From: Paenibacillus pasadenensis
GTDB taxonomy: Bacteria; Bacillota; Bacilli; Paenibacillales; Paenibacillaceae
Length of the DNA stretch: 64,000 nucleotides
Reading direction: 5' to 3'
Assembly (NCBI RefSeq): GCF_023715725.1
Contig: NZ_JAMBOT010000006.1
Location: 281,879 to 345,878 of the forward strand
Shown here: piece by piece, positions 42,967 through 52,824 of the stretch
How positions within the stretch are numbered: the first letter of the stretch is position 1
Layout: every line of letters begins with the position of its first letter
Made by a program: the position numbers and the translations under genes
Notes under the pieces: model-generated
What the model was told of the DNA's origin: nothing
What the model saw: the letters and a program-made list of their open reading frames with translations, nothing else
Database searches by the model: none

Positions 42967-44052
42967 ATGACACAAAAACTCAGAGCCGGCATCGTCGGGG
43001 GTACCGGAATGGTCGGGCAGCGTTTCATCGCTCTTCTGGACAATCATCCATGGTTTCAAGTAACGGCAATCGCGGCAAGTGCAAACTCCGCAGGCAAAAT
43101 GTATGAGGAAGCCGTAAAAGGCAGATGGAAGCTAGATACCCCTCTTCCAGACAGCGTCAAACAAATTCCGGTGCAGGACGCAGCCAAAGTCGAAGAGGTT
43201 GCAGCTGGCCTGGACCTGATCTTCTGCGCCGTCGATATGAAGAAAAATGAAATTCAAGAACTGGAAGAAGCTTACGCCAAAGCCGGCGTAGCCGTTATTT
43301 CCAACAATTCCGCTCACCGCTGGACAGCTGACATTCCAATGGTCATTCCGGAAATCAATCCGGAGCATCTGGACGTTATCGAGCATCAGCGTAAACGTCT
43401 CGGCACGGAAACAGGCTTTATCGCCGTTAAGCCGAACTGCTCCATTCAAAGTTATGTTCCAATGCTCAACGCCTTGAAGGAATTCGGCCCGACGCAAGTT
43501 GTGGCGAGTACCTATCAAGCGATTTCCGGCGCTGGCAAAACGTTCGCGGAATGGCCGGAAATGAACGACAACGTCATCCCATACATTGGCGGCGAGGAAG
43601 AAAAAAGCGAGCAGGAGCCGCTGCGCATTTGGGGCAAAGTCGAAAACGGCGTTATCGTCAAAGCGCAAGCGCCGCATATTACGACTCAATGTATCCGCGT
43701 GCCTGTATCCGACGGCCACCTTGCTACCGTGTTTGTCAATTTCGGAACCAAACCGACCAAAGAACAAATTCTCGATCGCTGGAACAGCTATGCCGGACGT
43801 CCGCAAGAGCTTGAGCTGCCTAGCGCGCCAAAACAATTCATCACTTACTTCGAGGAAGACAACCGTCCGCAAACGGGTGTCGACCGCGATATCGAAAAAG
43901 GCATGGGCATCTCCGCAGGACGTCTGCGTGAAGATTCCCTCTACGACTTCAAATTCGTCGGCCTGTCGCATAATACGCTTCGCGGCGCTGCCGGCGGCGC
44001 GGTGCTGATCGCCGAGCTGCTGAAAGCGGAAGGTTATATTGTAGCCCGTTAA
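42967..44052 (+). CDS. asd: Aspartate-semialdehyde dehydrogenase, archaeal/fungal type
   Basis: A 361-aa NADPH-dependent enzyme reducing aspartyl phosphate to the semialdehyde in lysine/threonine/methionine synthesis. GGTGMVGQRF at 11-20 binds the cofactor; the catalytic Cys158 is in KPNCSIQSYV; TYQAISGAG follows; APHITTQCIRVPVSDGHLATV contains the catalytic His region. The sequence belongs to the longer branch usual in archaea and fungi rather than the ~345-aa branch of Bacillus. AGAGAGGG lies 11 bases before the ATG. It is monocistronic with its own promoter and terminator; no dapA or lysine riboswitch is adjacent. Confidence 0.92.
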   Translation: MTQKLRAGIVGGTGMVGQRFIALLDNHPWFQVTAIAASANSAGKMYEEAVKGRWKLDTPLPDSVKQIPVQDAAKVEEVAAGLDLIFCAVDMKKNEIQELEEAYAKAGVAVISNNSAHRWTADIPMVIPEINPEHLDVIEHQRKRLGTETGFIAVKPNCSIQSYVPMLNALKEFGPTQVVASTYQAISGAGKTFAEWPEMNDNVIPYIGGEEEKSEQEPLRIWGKVENGVIVKAQAPHITTQCIRVPVSDGHLATVFVNFGTKPTKEQILDRWNSYAGRPQELELPSAPKQFITYFEEDNRPQTGVDRDIEKGMGISAGRLREDSLYDFKFVGLSHNTLRGAAGGAVLIAELLKAEGYIVAR

Positions 44053-44099
44053 AATTCCGCAGAAAAATTGTCCTCTTTTTTAACCGTAAGGTGTAAGGC

Positions 44100-44139
44100 A
44101 AACCAGCCCGCCTCAAACTTGAGGGCGGGCTGGTTTTGT
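44100..44139 (+). terminator. Terminator of asd
   Basis: Arms AAACCAGCCCGCCTCAA and TTGAGGGCGGGCTGGTTT-type complement with a 2-3-base loop and a T run. Confidence 0.92.
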
Positions 44140-44288
44140 TCTGGATAATTATGCTTGTACCTTTCTCCAGTCTGAAAAGATAAGATGGAAAGGTGCGAGC
44201 TAAGAGCTGGCATCATTACATAAAGCAAATCATCCGGCGTCGATGCAACCATTTATACCGCAGCTGCAGTGGGGAGATTTTAACGAAA

Positions 44289-44810
44289 ATGAGTAAAAAA
44301 GTGCTTTTTGCATATGCGTTTGGAGCCATTCTGCTCGTAAATGTATTCGTAGTGATGAACTACATATCGGACGAAGCGAAAACGGTTAACGACATTACAA
44401 ACGATTATACGGTTATGATCAACCGAATTCATGACACTCAAGCCAATATTGAGCAAGTCTTGAACAATCAGCCCGAAAACAGCGAATTGCTGCTGTATCA
44501 AGCTGATTCGCATATTGAAGAAGCCAATTTAAACTACCAAAAGCTAATGGAACCGCTTATCACCAAAAACGTTCCGTTGGACGGCTTTAACCAGCTTATT
44601 GCCGATATTAACCTGTTCGTCGGGGTTGTGCTTGCAGAAAGGTTAAACGGTAAAAAATGGGATCGGAATAGGCTCAATGAAGTCAACCAAATGCTTCTCC
44701 TCCTTGAGGAAGCTTTGCCAAAAGCGCTGGAAAAGGACTCCGAGCTTCCGCAGCTGAGACAAGCGTTCGCTAAGCTGGACACACTCGTTGAGGACGCTTT
44801 GCTTCAATAA
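44289..44810 (+). CDS. Membrane-anchored protein of unknown function
   Basis: A 173-aa protein with an N-terminal membrane anchor (about 5-25: VLFAYAFGAILLVNVFVVMNY) and a polar, helical extracellular domain rich in Leu, Asn and Glu, probably a helical bundle. I do not recognise the family. ATG at 44289 follows GGGGAGATTTTAACGAAA, a somewhat long spacing; the frame is open 32 codons upstream without a ribosome site. Isolated between asd and the response regulator. Confidence 0.65.
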   Translation: MSKKVLFAYAFGAILLVNVFVVMNYISDEAKTVNDITNDYTVMINRIHDTQANIEQVLNNQPENSELLLYQADSHIEEANLNYQKLMEPLITKNVPLDGFNQLIADINLFVGVVLAERLNGKKWDRNRLNEVNQMLLLLEEALPKALEKDSELPQLRQAFAKLDTLVEDALLQ

Positions 44811-45135
44811 GCGGCTAACACAACGCAAAAACCATCAAACGTTACAAGGCTGGGACCGGAATGGGGCAACTAGCCCCTCCCCCCGTCTAGAATTGGCCAA
44901 GGCAACGCAAGCCCGTTCCAGCACCCTAATAGCTCGGATGTTCGACGTATGAATGCGACGAAGAATGAAGATGTCTTTGTGGAAGCAGTGGAAGTGGTGC
45001 GTACCCGGAAATTCGAATTTCGCGCTTTGAGTCTTCGACAAAGCCGGTCGGAATTATCTATCCACTCCATGAGAACCTGTTCAGTCGAGCGATTCGCTCT
45101 TACACATACGGCTAAGATAGCAAACCACGAACCTG
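44811..45135. other. Intergenic region without a recognised gene
   Basis: About 325 bases. Short frames exist on both strands (for example 44949-45194 plus and 44870-45148 minus), but none has a ribosome site or recognisable protein. It might be a decayed gene remnant; nothing further can be supported. Confidence 0.5.
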
Positions 45136-45906
45136 TTACCTGTCCCACGGTCGCTCGCGGTATTCGCTCGGATATTGTCCGGTATATTTTTTGAACGCCC
45201 GCGAATACTCGCTCGAATTCTCGTATCCGAGCTTTTTGGCGATGTCCTGAATTTTAAAGCTTGGCTCCTGCAAATATTTCCGCGACCTCTCAATACGTAG
45301 CAGGTGCACATAGTGGGCGAAGTGGCTTTGAGTGTGCTCCTTGAACAGCCTGCTGAAGTAGGTATAACTTAGACCGACGTGATCCGCTACATCCCGCATG
45401 GAGATTGAACGGCTCAGGTTGTCCTCAATGAACAGCAGCGCATGCCGCATCACCACTCGTTCTGTCCCTATCGCCCCCGCTTCTTCCTCCCGCAGCTCCC
45501 GGGACTTCGCCGATACGGCTCCAAGCTTCTTCAGTTTGCTGTCCAGTTCGTCAATATCGAGCGGCTTAAGCATATAATCCTTTACGCCTAACAAAAAAGC
45601 AGTGCGTACGTATTCGTAGTAATCATAACTGCTGAGAACGACGATGTTTGCTTGATGCCTGCGGTCCATCAGCCGCTGGATCAATGTCAGTCCGTTGACG
45701 GCCGTCATGTGAATATCGGTGATAACAAATTCAGGCGCGTGCCGATCATACAAAATTTCCGCTTCGGTTGCGGAATGCGCCATAAGTAACGTGTAATGAC
45801 TTGCATAACCGAGACGAGTCAGCTTGGATTTGATGTTTTCGCAAATCAGCTTGTCGTCGTCCACCATCAGAATATGTATCGCGCGCACCTCCGCATCTAT
45901 CATCAC
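45136..45906 (-). CDS. YesN-type response regulator with AraC DNA-binding domain
   Basis: A 256-aa regulator. The receiver domain (about 9-125) has the acidic pocket VDDDK, phospho-acceptor Asp in VITDIHM, and Lys in YMLKPLD. The C-terminal AraC domain (about 155-253) has two helix-turn-helix motifs: SMRDVADHVGLSYTYFSRLFK and KIQDIAKKLGYENSSEYSRAFKK. The frame opens GTG-ATG at 45906/45903, neither with a good ribosome site. No partner histidine kinase is adjacent. It diverges from a DUF4838 gene that carries two direct repeats upstream, a plausible target. Confidence 0.88.
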   Translation of the reverse strand: MMIDAEVRAIHILMVDDDKLICENIKSKLTRLGYASHYTLLMAHSATEAEILYDRHAPEFVITDIHMTAVNGLTLIQRLMDRRHQANIVVLSSYDYYEYVRTAFLLGVKDYMLKPLDIDELDSKLKKLGAVSAKSRELREEEAGAIGTERVVMRHALLFIEDNLSRSISMRDVADHVGLSYTYFSRLFKEHTQSHFAHYVHLLRIERSRKYLQEPSFKIQDIAKKLGYENSSEYSRAFKKYTGQYPSEYRERPWDR

Positions 45907-46264
45907 AATCGCAGAGCCAATTACAAGCTGTCATCCTAAAATCCAGTACGATATGACGCATAACAGGACTTTCGCCCGGCCTCCTAAAAGACCGTCAAAT
46001 TGCAACCGCTTTCTAGAGTCAATTCACCGGCGGCAGCTTGCTTTTATGTCAGGTTAACCTCTCTGCTCATTTTACCTCATCATTGCGCCATTTTTTACTG
46101 CAGCGTGTAACAAAAGTTAATAAATGATAGCAATAGCATTAGTTTCGCCACGGTAAAGTTATTTGCATCGTAAATTCTGTTATGAAATCGCAACATCTGT
46201 TATGTCGCGGCTCGCAGCGGAGACTTACAATAAAGCGGACAAACAACATCAAGGAGATGATGCC
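45907..46264. other. Divergent regulatory region between response regulator and DUF4838 gene
   Basis: About 358 bases without a supported gene. It contains AT-rich sequence and a pair of 9-bp direct repeats (separate entry). No clear sigma-A promoter was found on either strand. Confidence 0.55.
46177..46204 (+). promoter_or_regulatory. Direct repeats, candidate AraC-type operator
   Basis: TCTGTTATG occurs twice with starts 20 bases apart (46176 and 46196), two helical turns, 60-90 bases before the DUF4838 start. Spacing fits an AraC-type dimer on direct repeats. The assignment to the adjacent regulator is inference. Confidence 0.5.
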
Positions 46265-48046
46265 ATGCGCTTGCAAGCTCCCTTAAGCGTCCGTTATGAA
46301 TACGACGCCTTTACGCTCGAACCGGACTCCCCCACTCTCGCCTTCGCAAGAGATCAGCTGGACGCCTATTTGGCTCGAATCTTTACTGGGGGCGACCCCG
46401 ACCGCCAGCAGCAGCTTACGGTACGATTCACGAATCTCTCCGCAGCCGAGCTTTGCTTTGACGGCTATGCCATCGAAGTTAATGCAAGCGCTGTTACGAT
46501 CGCCTCAACGCTCGAACGCGGATTTTTATATGGGGTATATGAGCTGCTGCGGATAATTGGCTGCCGTTTCCTGTTCCCCGATGCCGAGCTGGAACAAATT
46601 CCGCATTTGACGGAATTCCAGCTGGAGGAACGGACGATCGTGAAGAAGCCTTGGATGGAATATCGGGGCATGTGCCTTTACGACACGTCGAGGAATACGT
46701 TCGAACGCACGCGGGACACGATTGATTGGATGGCCAAAAACAACTACAATTTGCTGCTGACTTCAATTGACCGACCCGATGACTCGGTGGACGGCGCGCA
46801 TTCCATTTTATGGAATGAGATCGCGAACGAGCTGCTGCCTGAGCTTCGCAAACGCGGCATCGCCATCGACATGAGCGAGCATTCCACCGACTATTTCTTT
46901 CCGCGGGATCATTGGTTCGAGCTTCATCCGGAGTGGTTTTCGCTATTTGACGGGAAGCGTGAACCGCTGAAGCTTTGTTATTCCAACGAGGATGCGGTGC
47001 GCGAGTACGCCAACAGCTTCGTCCAATTTGTTCAGCAGGACGATTACTACCAGTTCATCGGCACTTGGCCGCTGGACGGCGGAGGCTATTGCCAATGCGA
47101 AGGCTGCCGCGACTCGCAGGCTATTCTTCGTGCAAACGCATACATTGCCGACGAGATTGCCAAGGTACGGCCGGATCTAATCGTGGAGCATTTGGCGTAT
47201 ACGCCGCAGAGCTTTGACAGGCCGCAGGGCGACTTGCCTCGCAACATGTCCGTACTCGTCTGCAACGTTAACGATCAGGTCGCTTATGAATGGGGCATGA
47301 AAGCGAAACATGCCGGAGGAGCCTTTTACTTTGACTATCACACCGGCGACCACTACTGTTTCCGTTCCAATCTGTGGATCAACCCAGATTATATTCGGGA
47401 GATGGTCAACACATTTGCCGCTTACGACTATCGGGGAATTGTCTCGCTCTATTTGCCGATTACAAGCTGGTGGGTAGCCAGTCTGAACTATGCGTATTTG
47501 TCCCGTCTCTACTATGAGCCGACGGCAAGCATTGAAGAGCTAACATCCGAGCTGAGCGCAGATCTGTTCGGCAGCCGCAACCGCGACCTGACGACCGCCA
47601 TTCTAATGCTCGTGCAGGGCCAGCTGCAGGATTCTACACTTTGGAGCGGCACGCCCCATAAACATGTGTATTACTGCGAGCACATTACGGGGCGCAACCG
47701 TGAGCTCGACCGGCTGCACGCCGAACGATTCGCCAGCACGATGAGCGATATCGAATCAAAGTTCAATCGTATCGATCTGACGGACGCGTCCCCTTTCGAA
47801 CACATGCAGCTGGAATGTTTGCGCGAGTATGTGCGGCTGCAGGATTTGTACTTCCGCTGTGTGGATCAATATGACGCCGATGTCGATTCGCCGACGAAGG
47901 CGGAGCCGTATTTTCAGGCGCTGCGCGACGCGGAGTCGCGGCTTGTCCAAGCGTTCATCACTGAGCGCTACGCTCGCTGGCGGATTGTCGGACGCGACAA
48001 TATTTTTGTTCCGAATAACGTGAACCAATATCAGCCGCAGACATGA
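46265..48046 (+). CDS. DUF4838 / alpha-glucuronidase-like glycoside hydrolase-type protein
   Basis: A 593-aa cytoplasmic protein (no signal peptide). The N-terminal ~110 residues resemble the GH20/GH67 N-terminal domain (GYAIEVNASAVTIASTLERG, LYGVYELLRIIGCRFLFPD). The central TIM-barrel region follows with WMEYRGMCLYDTSRNTF, and WPLDGGGYCQCEGCRDSQ around residue 270, a Cys-rich motif typical of DUF4838. Probably acts on an oligosaccharide or glucuronide; the catalytic residues are not certain. AAGGAG lies nine bases before ATG 46265. Likely controlled by the divergent AraC-type regulator. Confidence 0.8.
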   Translation: MRLQAPLSVRYEYDAFTLEPDSPTLAFARDQLDAYLARIFTGGDPDRQQQLTVRFTNLSAAELCFDGYAIEVNASAVTIASTLERGFLYGVYELLRIIGCRFLFPDAELEQIPHLTEFQLEERTIVKKPWMEYRGMCLYDTSRNTFERTRDTIDWMAKNNYNLLLTSIDRPDDSVDGAHSILWNEIANELLPELRKRGIAIDMSEHSTDYFFPRDHWFELHPEWFSLFDGKREPLKLCYSNEDAVREYANSFVQFVQQDDYYQFIGTWPLDGGGYCQCEGCRDSQAILRANAYIADEIAKVRPDLIVEHLAYTPQSFDRPQGDLPRNMSVLVCNVNDQVAYEWGMKAKHAGGAFYFDYHTGDHYCFRSNLWINPDYIREMVNTFAAYDYRGIVSLYLPITSWWVASLNYAYLSRLYYEPTASIEELTSELSADLFGSRNRDLTTAILMLVQGQLQDSTLWSGTPHKHVYYCEHITGRNRELDRLHAERFASTMSDIESKFNRIDLTDASPFEHMQLECLREYVRLQDLYFRCVDQYDADVDSPTKAEPYFQALRDAESRLVQAFITERYARWRIVGRDNIFVPNNVNQYQPQT

Positions 48047-48105
48047 CATGCCTGCATAGACTATCGCCCGCAGTTCGGCCGGAATAATCGAATCTTCATA
48101 ACAGC

Positions 48106-48147
48106 GAAGCCCGGGACCCCATACAGGTCCCGGGCTTCGTTATTTTT
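48106..48147 (+). terminator. Terminator of the DUF4838 gene
   Basis: Arms GAAGCCCGGGACC and GGTCCCGGGCTTC around a seven-base loop, followed by GTTATTTTT. Confidence 0.88.
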
Positions 48148-48240
48148 GTCCAGCAAGCCAAACATAAGCAAAACATTTATGGTGCACTAGTTATTCCTAG
48201 CTTCAGCAATCTGCGAGATTACGCACACAGCGATCACGCA

Positions 48241-48278
48241 AAAAAACCGGGACTGCGATTGCAGTCCCGGCCTTTTTT
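48241..48278. terminator. Terminator of parC, bidirectional
   Basis: Arms CCGGGACTGC and GCAGTCCCGG with a GATT loop; T runs on both strands (TTTTTTT on minus). It lies 55 bases after the parC stop. Confidence 0.88.
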
Positions 48279-48332
48279 AAGAAAGCTCCGGCTGAGCCCA
48301 AAGAATATTAACGTTCACTGATCCTGCTAAAA

Positions 48333-50789
48333 TCAGCCCTCCTGGCTAACTTCCAGACGGGGATATAGCTGGCTAACGCTGTCGCTCTTATCTACCGTGA
48401 CGAGCGCTCTGCCGATGGACTTGCGGTCCTCAATCGGCGTTTTTTCCGTAAGGAAGCTTTGTTGTCCGCCGCCTGCCAGCAGCGCGGTCAGCTCGCGCGG
48501 TTCTTTGCAATACCACGCTCCGGCAAGCCGGGACCCGTTCGGCTTGACGCGTTTGCCTTCTTTGAACTCAAACGTAATGACACCTTTGCCGCCGCGTCCT
48601 TGAACCGGATAATCGGCGAGCAGGCTGCGTTTGGCGTAACCAAGGTCGCTGATAACGAGAATCTCGCCCTCATCGTCTGGTCCGGCCTCTACGGCTGCGG
48701 CAAGCTCATCGCCTTCCTTGAGCTGGATGCCCCGCACTCCGGCAGCAACACGGCCCATCAGGTTGACTTCCGATGCCGGGAATCGAATGGCTGCCCCTTG
48801 ACGCGTAATGAGCAGCAAATGCGCTTCGCCGCGCGTCTGCATGACCTCAATCACTTCATCGCCGTCGCCAACTTTACAGGCAGCAATTGCCGTAGAACGG
48901 TTCGTCGCGTAGTCTTTCAGCTCCGTCCGTTTTACCTGTCCCTTTTTCGTAAAGAAGAACAGCGACAGCCCCGGCTGCTGGATGTCCTTCACCGGAATGA
49001 CCGCCACGATGGAGTCATCCTTCGGCAGCGGGATGACATTGACAATCGCCGTGCCGGCGTCCTTCCATTTGAACTCCGGAATTTGATATACAGGCAGCAG
49101 ATAATAGCTGCCCTTACGGGTGAATACGAGCAGGCTGTCGATCGTGCTGCATTCCAGCAGATGACGAATGACGTCGCCTTCCTTCACGCCTGCGGCGTCG
49201 GTCTCTCCTCCGCTGCGCGTAAAGCTGAGACGGCTCGTCCGCTTCACGTAACCGTCGCGGCTAATTGCAACGAGCACATCCTCGGCGCTGACCATAACCT
49301 CCAGGCCGACCTTCAGCTCTTCCACTTCGCCGCGGATTTCCGAGCGGCGGTCGATGCCGTATTTCTCGCGGATCTCCAGCAGCTCGTCCTGTATGACCTT
49401 GAGCAGCTTGCGCTCATTCTCCAGAATGGAGCGCAGATAGGCTACACGCTTGGCGATTTCGCGAAGCTCTTTCTCCAGTGAGTTAATCTCGAGATTGGTC
49501 AGACGGTACAGCTGCAACGTAAGAATGGCATCGGCCTGGCGTTCGCTAAAGCCGAACTTCGCCACCAAATTGTTCTGAGCGTCTGCGCGGTTTTTGGACG
49601 CCTTAATCGTAGCGATAACATCGTCTAAAATGTTCAGCGCCTTGACGAGCCCTTCCAGCACATGTGCGCGGTCCTCTGCCTTTTCCAGCTCGTACCGCGT
49701 TCGGAAGGTGACAACTTCCTTCTGGTGATCAATATAAGCGGCCAGCATGTCCTTCACGCCGAGCTGACGCGGCGTTTTGTTCACGATGGCGACCATATTA
49801 AAGTTGTACGTCACCTGCAGGTCGGTCTTTTTGAGCAAATAGGCCAGAATGCCGTCGGCATCCGCATCCTTTTTCAGCTCAATGACGATGCGCAGACCTT
49901 CCCGTCCGCTTTCATCGCGCACCTCGGCGATACCGTCAACCTTTTTCTCCAGACGGATGTTCTCCATCGAGGTGACCAGGCGAGACTTGACGACCTGGTA
50001 CGGAATTTCCGTCACCACGATCATTTTTTTGCCGCCGCGCAGCTCCTCAACCGCCGTTTTGGACCGCAGATGAATGCGTCCGCGTCCGGTAGAATAAGCG
50101 TCGCGAATGCCTTCCTCGCCCATAATGATGCCGCCTGTCGGGAAGTCCGGTCCTTTAAGGATCGCCATCAAATCGGACAGCTGCAATTCGCCGTTATTCA
50201 TGAGCGCGATGCAGGCGTCGATGACCTCGCGAAGATTATGCGGCGGAATCTCCGTTGCAAAGCCGGAGGAAATGCCGCTTACGCCGTTGACCAGCAAATT
50301 CGGATAACGCGCCGGCAGTACAACCGGCTCCTTTGTGCTGTTGTCAAAGTTGTCCTTGAACAGCACGGTGCGCTTCTCGATATCGCGCAGCAGTTCCATG
50401 GCGATTGGCGACAGCCGGGCTTCCGTGTAACGCATCGCCGCAGCCGGATCGTCGTCCATGGAACCCCAGTTGCCGTGGCCGTCGATCAGCGTGTGGCCGA
50501 CCTTCCATGGCTGCGCCATCCGCACCATGCCCTCATATATCGAAGAATCGCCGTGCGGATGGTAGTTGCCCATAACGTCGCCAACCGTTTTGGCTGACTT
50601 GCGGTAAGGCTTGTCCGGCGTGTTGCCGGCATCGTACATGGCGTATAAAATCCGCCGCTGTACAGGCTTCAAGCCGTCGCGCACATCAGGAATGGCGCGG
50701 TCTTGAATAATATATTTTGAATAGCGTCCGAATCGGTCTCCGACAACCTCTTCAAGGAACGCCGGCAGAAATTGCTCGCTCAAACTCAT
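48333..50789 (-). CDS. parC: DNA topoisomerase IV subunit A
   Basis: An 818-aa type IIA topoisomerase subunit that cuts and rejoins DNA to separate daughter chromosomes. The catalytic Tyr is Y121 in [10 protein letters not shown]. The quinolone-resistance region [14 protein letters not shown] keeps Ser82 and Glu86, so no classical resistance substitution is seen. C-terminal beta-pinwheel repeats follow ([28 protein letters not shown]). The GyrA-box QRRGGKG is replaced by QGRGGKG-like sequence and the pairing with parE favours ParC over GyrA. It starts 13 bases after parE. Confidence 0.93.
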   Translation of the reverse strand: MSLSEQFLPAFLEEVVGDRFGRYSKYIIQDRAIPDVRDGLKPVQRRILYAMYDAGNTPDKPYRKSAKTVGDVMGNYHPHGDSSIYEGMVRMAQPWKVGHTLIDGHGNWGSMDDDPAAAMRYTEARLSPIAMELLRDIEKRTVLFKDNFDNSTKEPVVLPARYPNLLVNGVSGISSGFATEIPPHNLREVIDACIALMNNGELQLSDLMAILKGPDFPTGGIIMGEEGIRDAYSTGRGRIHLRSKTAVEELRGGKKMIVVTEIPYQVVKSRLVTSMENIRLEKKVDGIAEVRDESGREGLRIVIELKKDADADGILAYLLKKTDLQVTYNFNMVAIVNKTPRQLGVKDMLAAYIDHQKEVVTFRTRYELEKAEDRAHVLEGLVKALNILDDVIATIKASKNRADAQNNLVAKFGFSERQADAILTLQLYRLTNLEINSLEKELREIAKRVAYLRSILENERKLLKVIQDELLEIREKYGIDRRSEIRGEVEELKVGLEVMVSAEDVLVAISRDGYVKRTSRLSFTRSGGETDAAGVKEGDVIRHLLECSTIDSLLVFTRKGSYYLLPVYQIPEFKWKDAGTAIVNVIPLPKDDSIVAVIPVKDIQQPGLSLFFFTKKGQVKRTELKDYATNRSTAIAACKVGDGDEVIEVMQTRGEAHLLLITRQGAAIRFPASEVNLMGRVAAGVRGIQLKEGDELAAAVEAGPDDEGEILVISDLGYAKRSLLADYPVQGRGGKGVITFEFKEGKRVKPNGSRLAGAWYCKEPRELTALLAGGGQQSFLTEKTPIEDRKSIGRALVTVDKSDSVSQLYPRLEVSQEG

Positions 50790-50802
50790 GGAGCCAGTCC
50801 CC

Positions 50803-52782
50803 CTACTCCTCGTATTCCGTGAAGTCTACATTGTCGATGATCCAGCGTTTGCGAGGATCGACCTTATCGCCCATCAGTGTCGACACGCGGCGCTCAGCCT
50901 TAGACGCATCGTCAATCTGCACCTGCAGCAGCGTGCGGGAGTCGGGATTCATCGTCGTTTCCCACAGCTGATCAGGATTCATCTCGCCCAATCCTTTATA
51001 GCGCTGAAGCTCGAAATTTTTGCCCATTTCCTTGCCATAATTGTGCAGCTGCTCATCCGTCCAAGCGTAACGCACCGTTTCCAGCTTGCCGGACTTGCGC
51101 GACATTTTGTAAAGCGGAGGCTGAGCGATATAGATTCGTCCGCTGTCGATCAGCGGCTTCATGTACCGGTAAAAGAACGTCAGCAGCAGCACTTGAATAT
51201 GCGCGCCGTCCGTATCGGCATCCGTCATAATAATGATTTTGCTGTAGTTGCATTCCGATGCCTCAAACTCCGGTCCGACGCCGGCGCCAATAGCGGCGAT
51301 AATCGCCTTATACTCGTCGTTTTTGAGGATGTCGGCGAGCCGTGCTTTCTCCGGGTTCATCGGTTTTCCTTTGAGCGGCAAAATCGCCTGGTACTTGGAA
51401 TCACGTCCCTGCTTCGCGGAGCCGCCGGCGGAATCGCCTTCCACGATAAACAGCTCGTTGCGCGACGAGTCCTTGGACTGTGCTGGCGTCAGCTTGCCTC
51501 CGAGATTGGACGATTCGCTGCGTTTTTTGCCGCTGCGGATTTCCTCGCGCGCTTTACGGGCGGCTTCACGCGCTTTGGACGCCTGAATCGCCTTTTTCAG
51601 CAGCATTTGACCGACCTGGGGATTCTCCTCCAGGAAAACGGCCATTTTGTCCGCCACAACCGCATCGACGGCGCTGCGGGCGCTCGAGCTGCCCAGCTGA
51701 TCCTTCGTCTGTCCGACGAACTCCACCTCGGCCATCTTGATGTTGATGACGCACATCATGCCTTCGCGAAGATCGCCGCCCTCGAGGTTTTTATCCTTTT
51801 CCTTAAGCATCGCAGCGCGGCGGGCATAATCATTGAGCACACGCGTATAAGCCGTTTTAAAGCCGGTCTCATGCGTTCCGCCGCCCCGGGTCGGAATGGA
51901 GTTAACAAAGCTGACAATCGTCTCCGTATAGCCGTCATTGTACTGCAGGGCTACCTCGACCTCGATTTCATCCTTTTCCGCGCTGAAATGAACCGCATCA
52001 TGCAGAACGGATTTTTCTTCGTTGAGGAATTCCACGAATTGCTTCGCTCCGCCCTCGTAGTGGAACATACTCTCGTTGCCGCTGCGCTCGTCCTTAAGCG
52101 TAACCTTCAAGCCGGAGTTCAAAAATGCGATCTCCTGCAGGCGGTCGCCCAGCGTATCGTAATTAAACGCGGTATTCCCGTGAAACACGCGGGCATCCGG
52201 TTTAAACGTTACCTTTGTTCCGGTTTGGCGCGTTCCGCCCAATACTTCAAGACCGGTTACAGGCTCGCCGACATGCTCTTTGCCGCTTTTGTCGACCCAG
52301 TATTCGAAACGCTGTTTATGTACTTTGCCGTCCCGGTAAATTTCGACCTCCAGCCACTCCGACAGCGCATTCGTCACGGAAGCGCCTACGCCGTGCAATC
52401 CGCCGGATTTTTTGTACCCGCCGCCGCCAAACTTGCCGCCCGCATGCAGGATCGTGAACACGACCTGCGGCGTCGGAATGCCGCTTTTGTGCATCCCGGT
52501 CGGAATGCCCCGTCCATTGTCGTGGACGGTTACAGCGCCGTTTTTGTGCAGCGTCACATTGATTTCGGAGCAAAACTTGGCCAGATGCTCATCCACCGCG
52601 TTGTCGACAATTTCCCATACCAGATGATGCAGGCCCGAGCTTGTCGTGCTGCCGATATACATGCCGGGGCGCTTGCGCACCGCAGTCAGGCCTTCCAGAA
52701 TCTGAATATCATCCGCATCATAGGAAGGGCCCTTCGCTGTATTTGCCGATTCGGTTGCGTAAAGATCCAGTTGTTCGGCCAT
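50803..52782 (-). CDS. parE: DNA topoisomerase IV subunit B
   Basis: A 659-aa ATPase subunit of topoisomerase IV. The GHKL domain has [14 protein letters not shown] and [11 protein letters not shown]; the TOPRIM domain has [16 protein letters not shown] and [30 protein letters not shown] near the C-terminus is universal. The ATG at 52782 follows AAGGGGGACGCGT; the frame is open nine codons further. It may be transcribed with the upstream ABC transporter genes, since only 42 bases separate them and no terminator is seen. Confidence 0.94.
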   Translation of the reverse strand: MAEQLDLYATESANTAKGPSYDADDIQILEGLTAVRKRPGMYIGSTTSSGLHHLVWEIVDNAVDEHLAKFCSEINVTLHKNGAVTVHDNGRGIPTGMHKSGIPTPQVVFTILHAGGKFGGGGYKKSGGLHGVGASVTNALSEWLEVEIYRDGKVHKQRFEYWVDKSGKEHVGEPVTGLEVLGGTRQTGTKVTFKPDARVFHGNTAFNYDTLGDRLQEIAFLNSGLKVTLKDERSGNESMFHYEGGAKQFVEFLNEEKSVLHDAVHFSAEKDEIEVEVALQYNDGYTETIVSFVNSIPTRGGGTHETGFKTAYTRVLNDYARRAAMLKEKDKNLEGGDLREGMMCVINIKMAEVEFVGQTKDQLGSSSARSAVDAVVADKMAVFLEENPQVGQMLLKKAIQASKAREAARKAREEIRSGKKRSESSNLGGKLTPAQSKDSSRNELFIVEGDSAGGSAKQGRDSKYQAILPLKGKPMNPEKARLADILKNDEYKAIIAAIGAGVGPEFEASECNYSKIIIMTDADTDGAHIQVLLLTFFYRYMKPLIDSGRIYIAQPPLYKMSRKSGKLETVRYAWTDEQLHNYGKEMGKNFELQRYKGLGEMNPDQLWETTMNPDSRTLLQVQIDDASKAERRVSTLMGDKVDPRKRWIIDNVDFTEYEE

Positions 52783-52824
52783 ACGCGTCCCCCTTTTCTT
52801 ATTGCCCATTTAACTCACGCTATT

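Noticed and set aside
44870..45194. Decayed transposase or other gene remnant
   Set aside because: Overlapping short frames on both strands give no recognisable motif and no terminal repeats were found.
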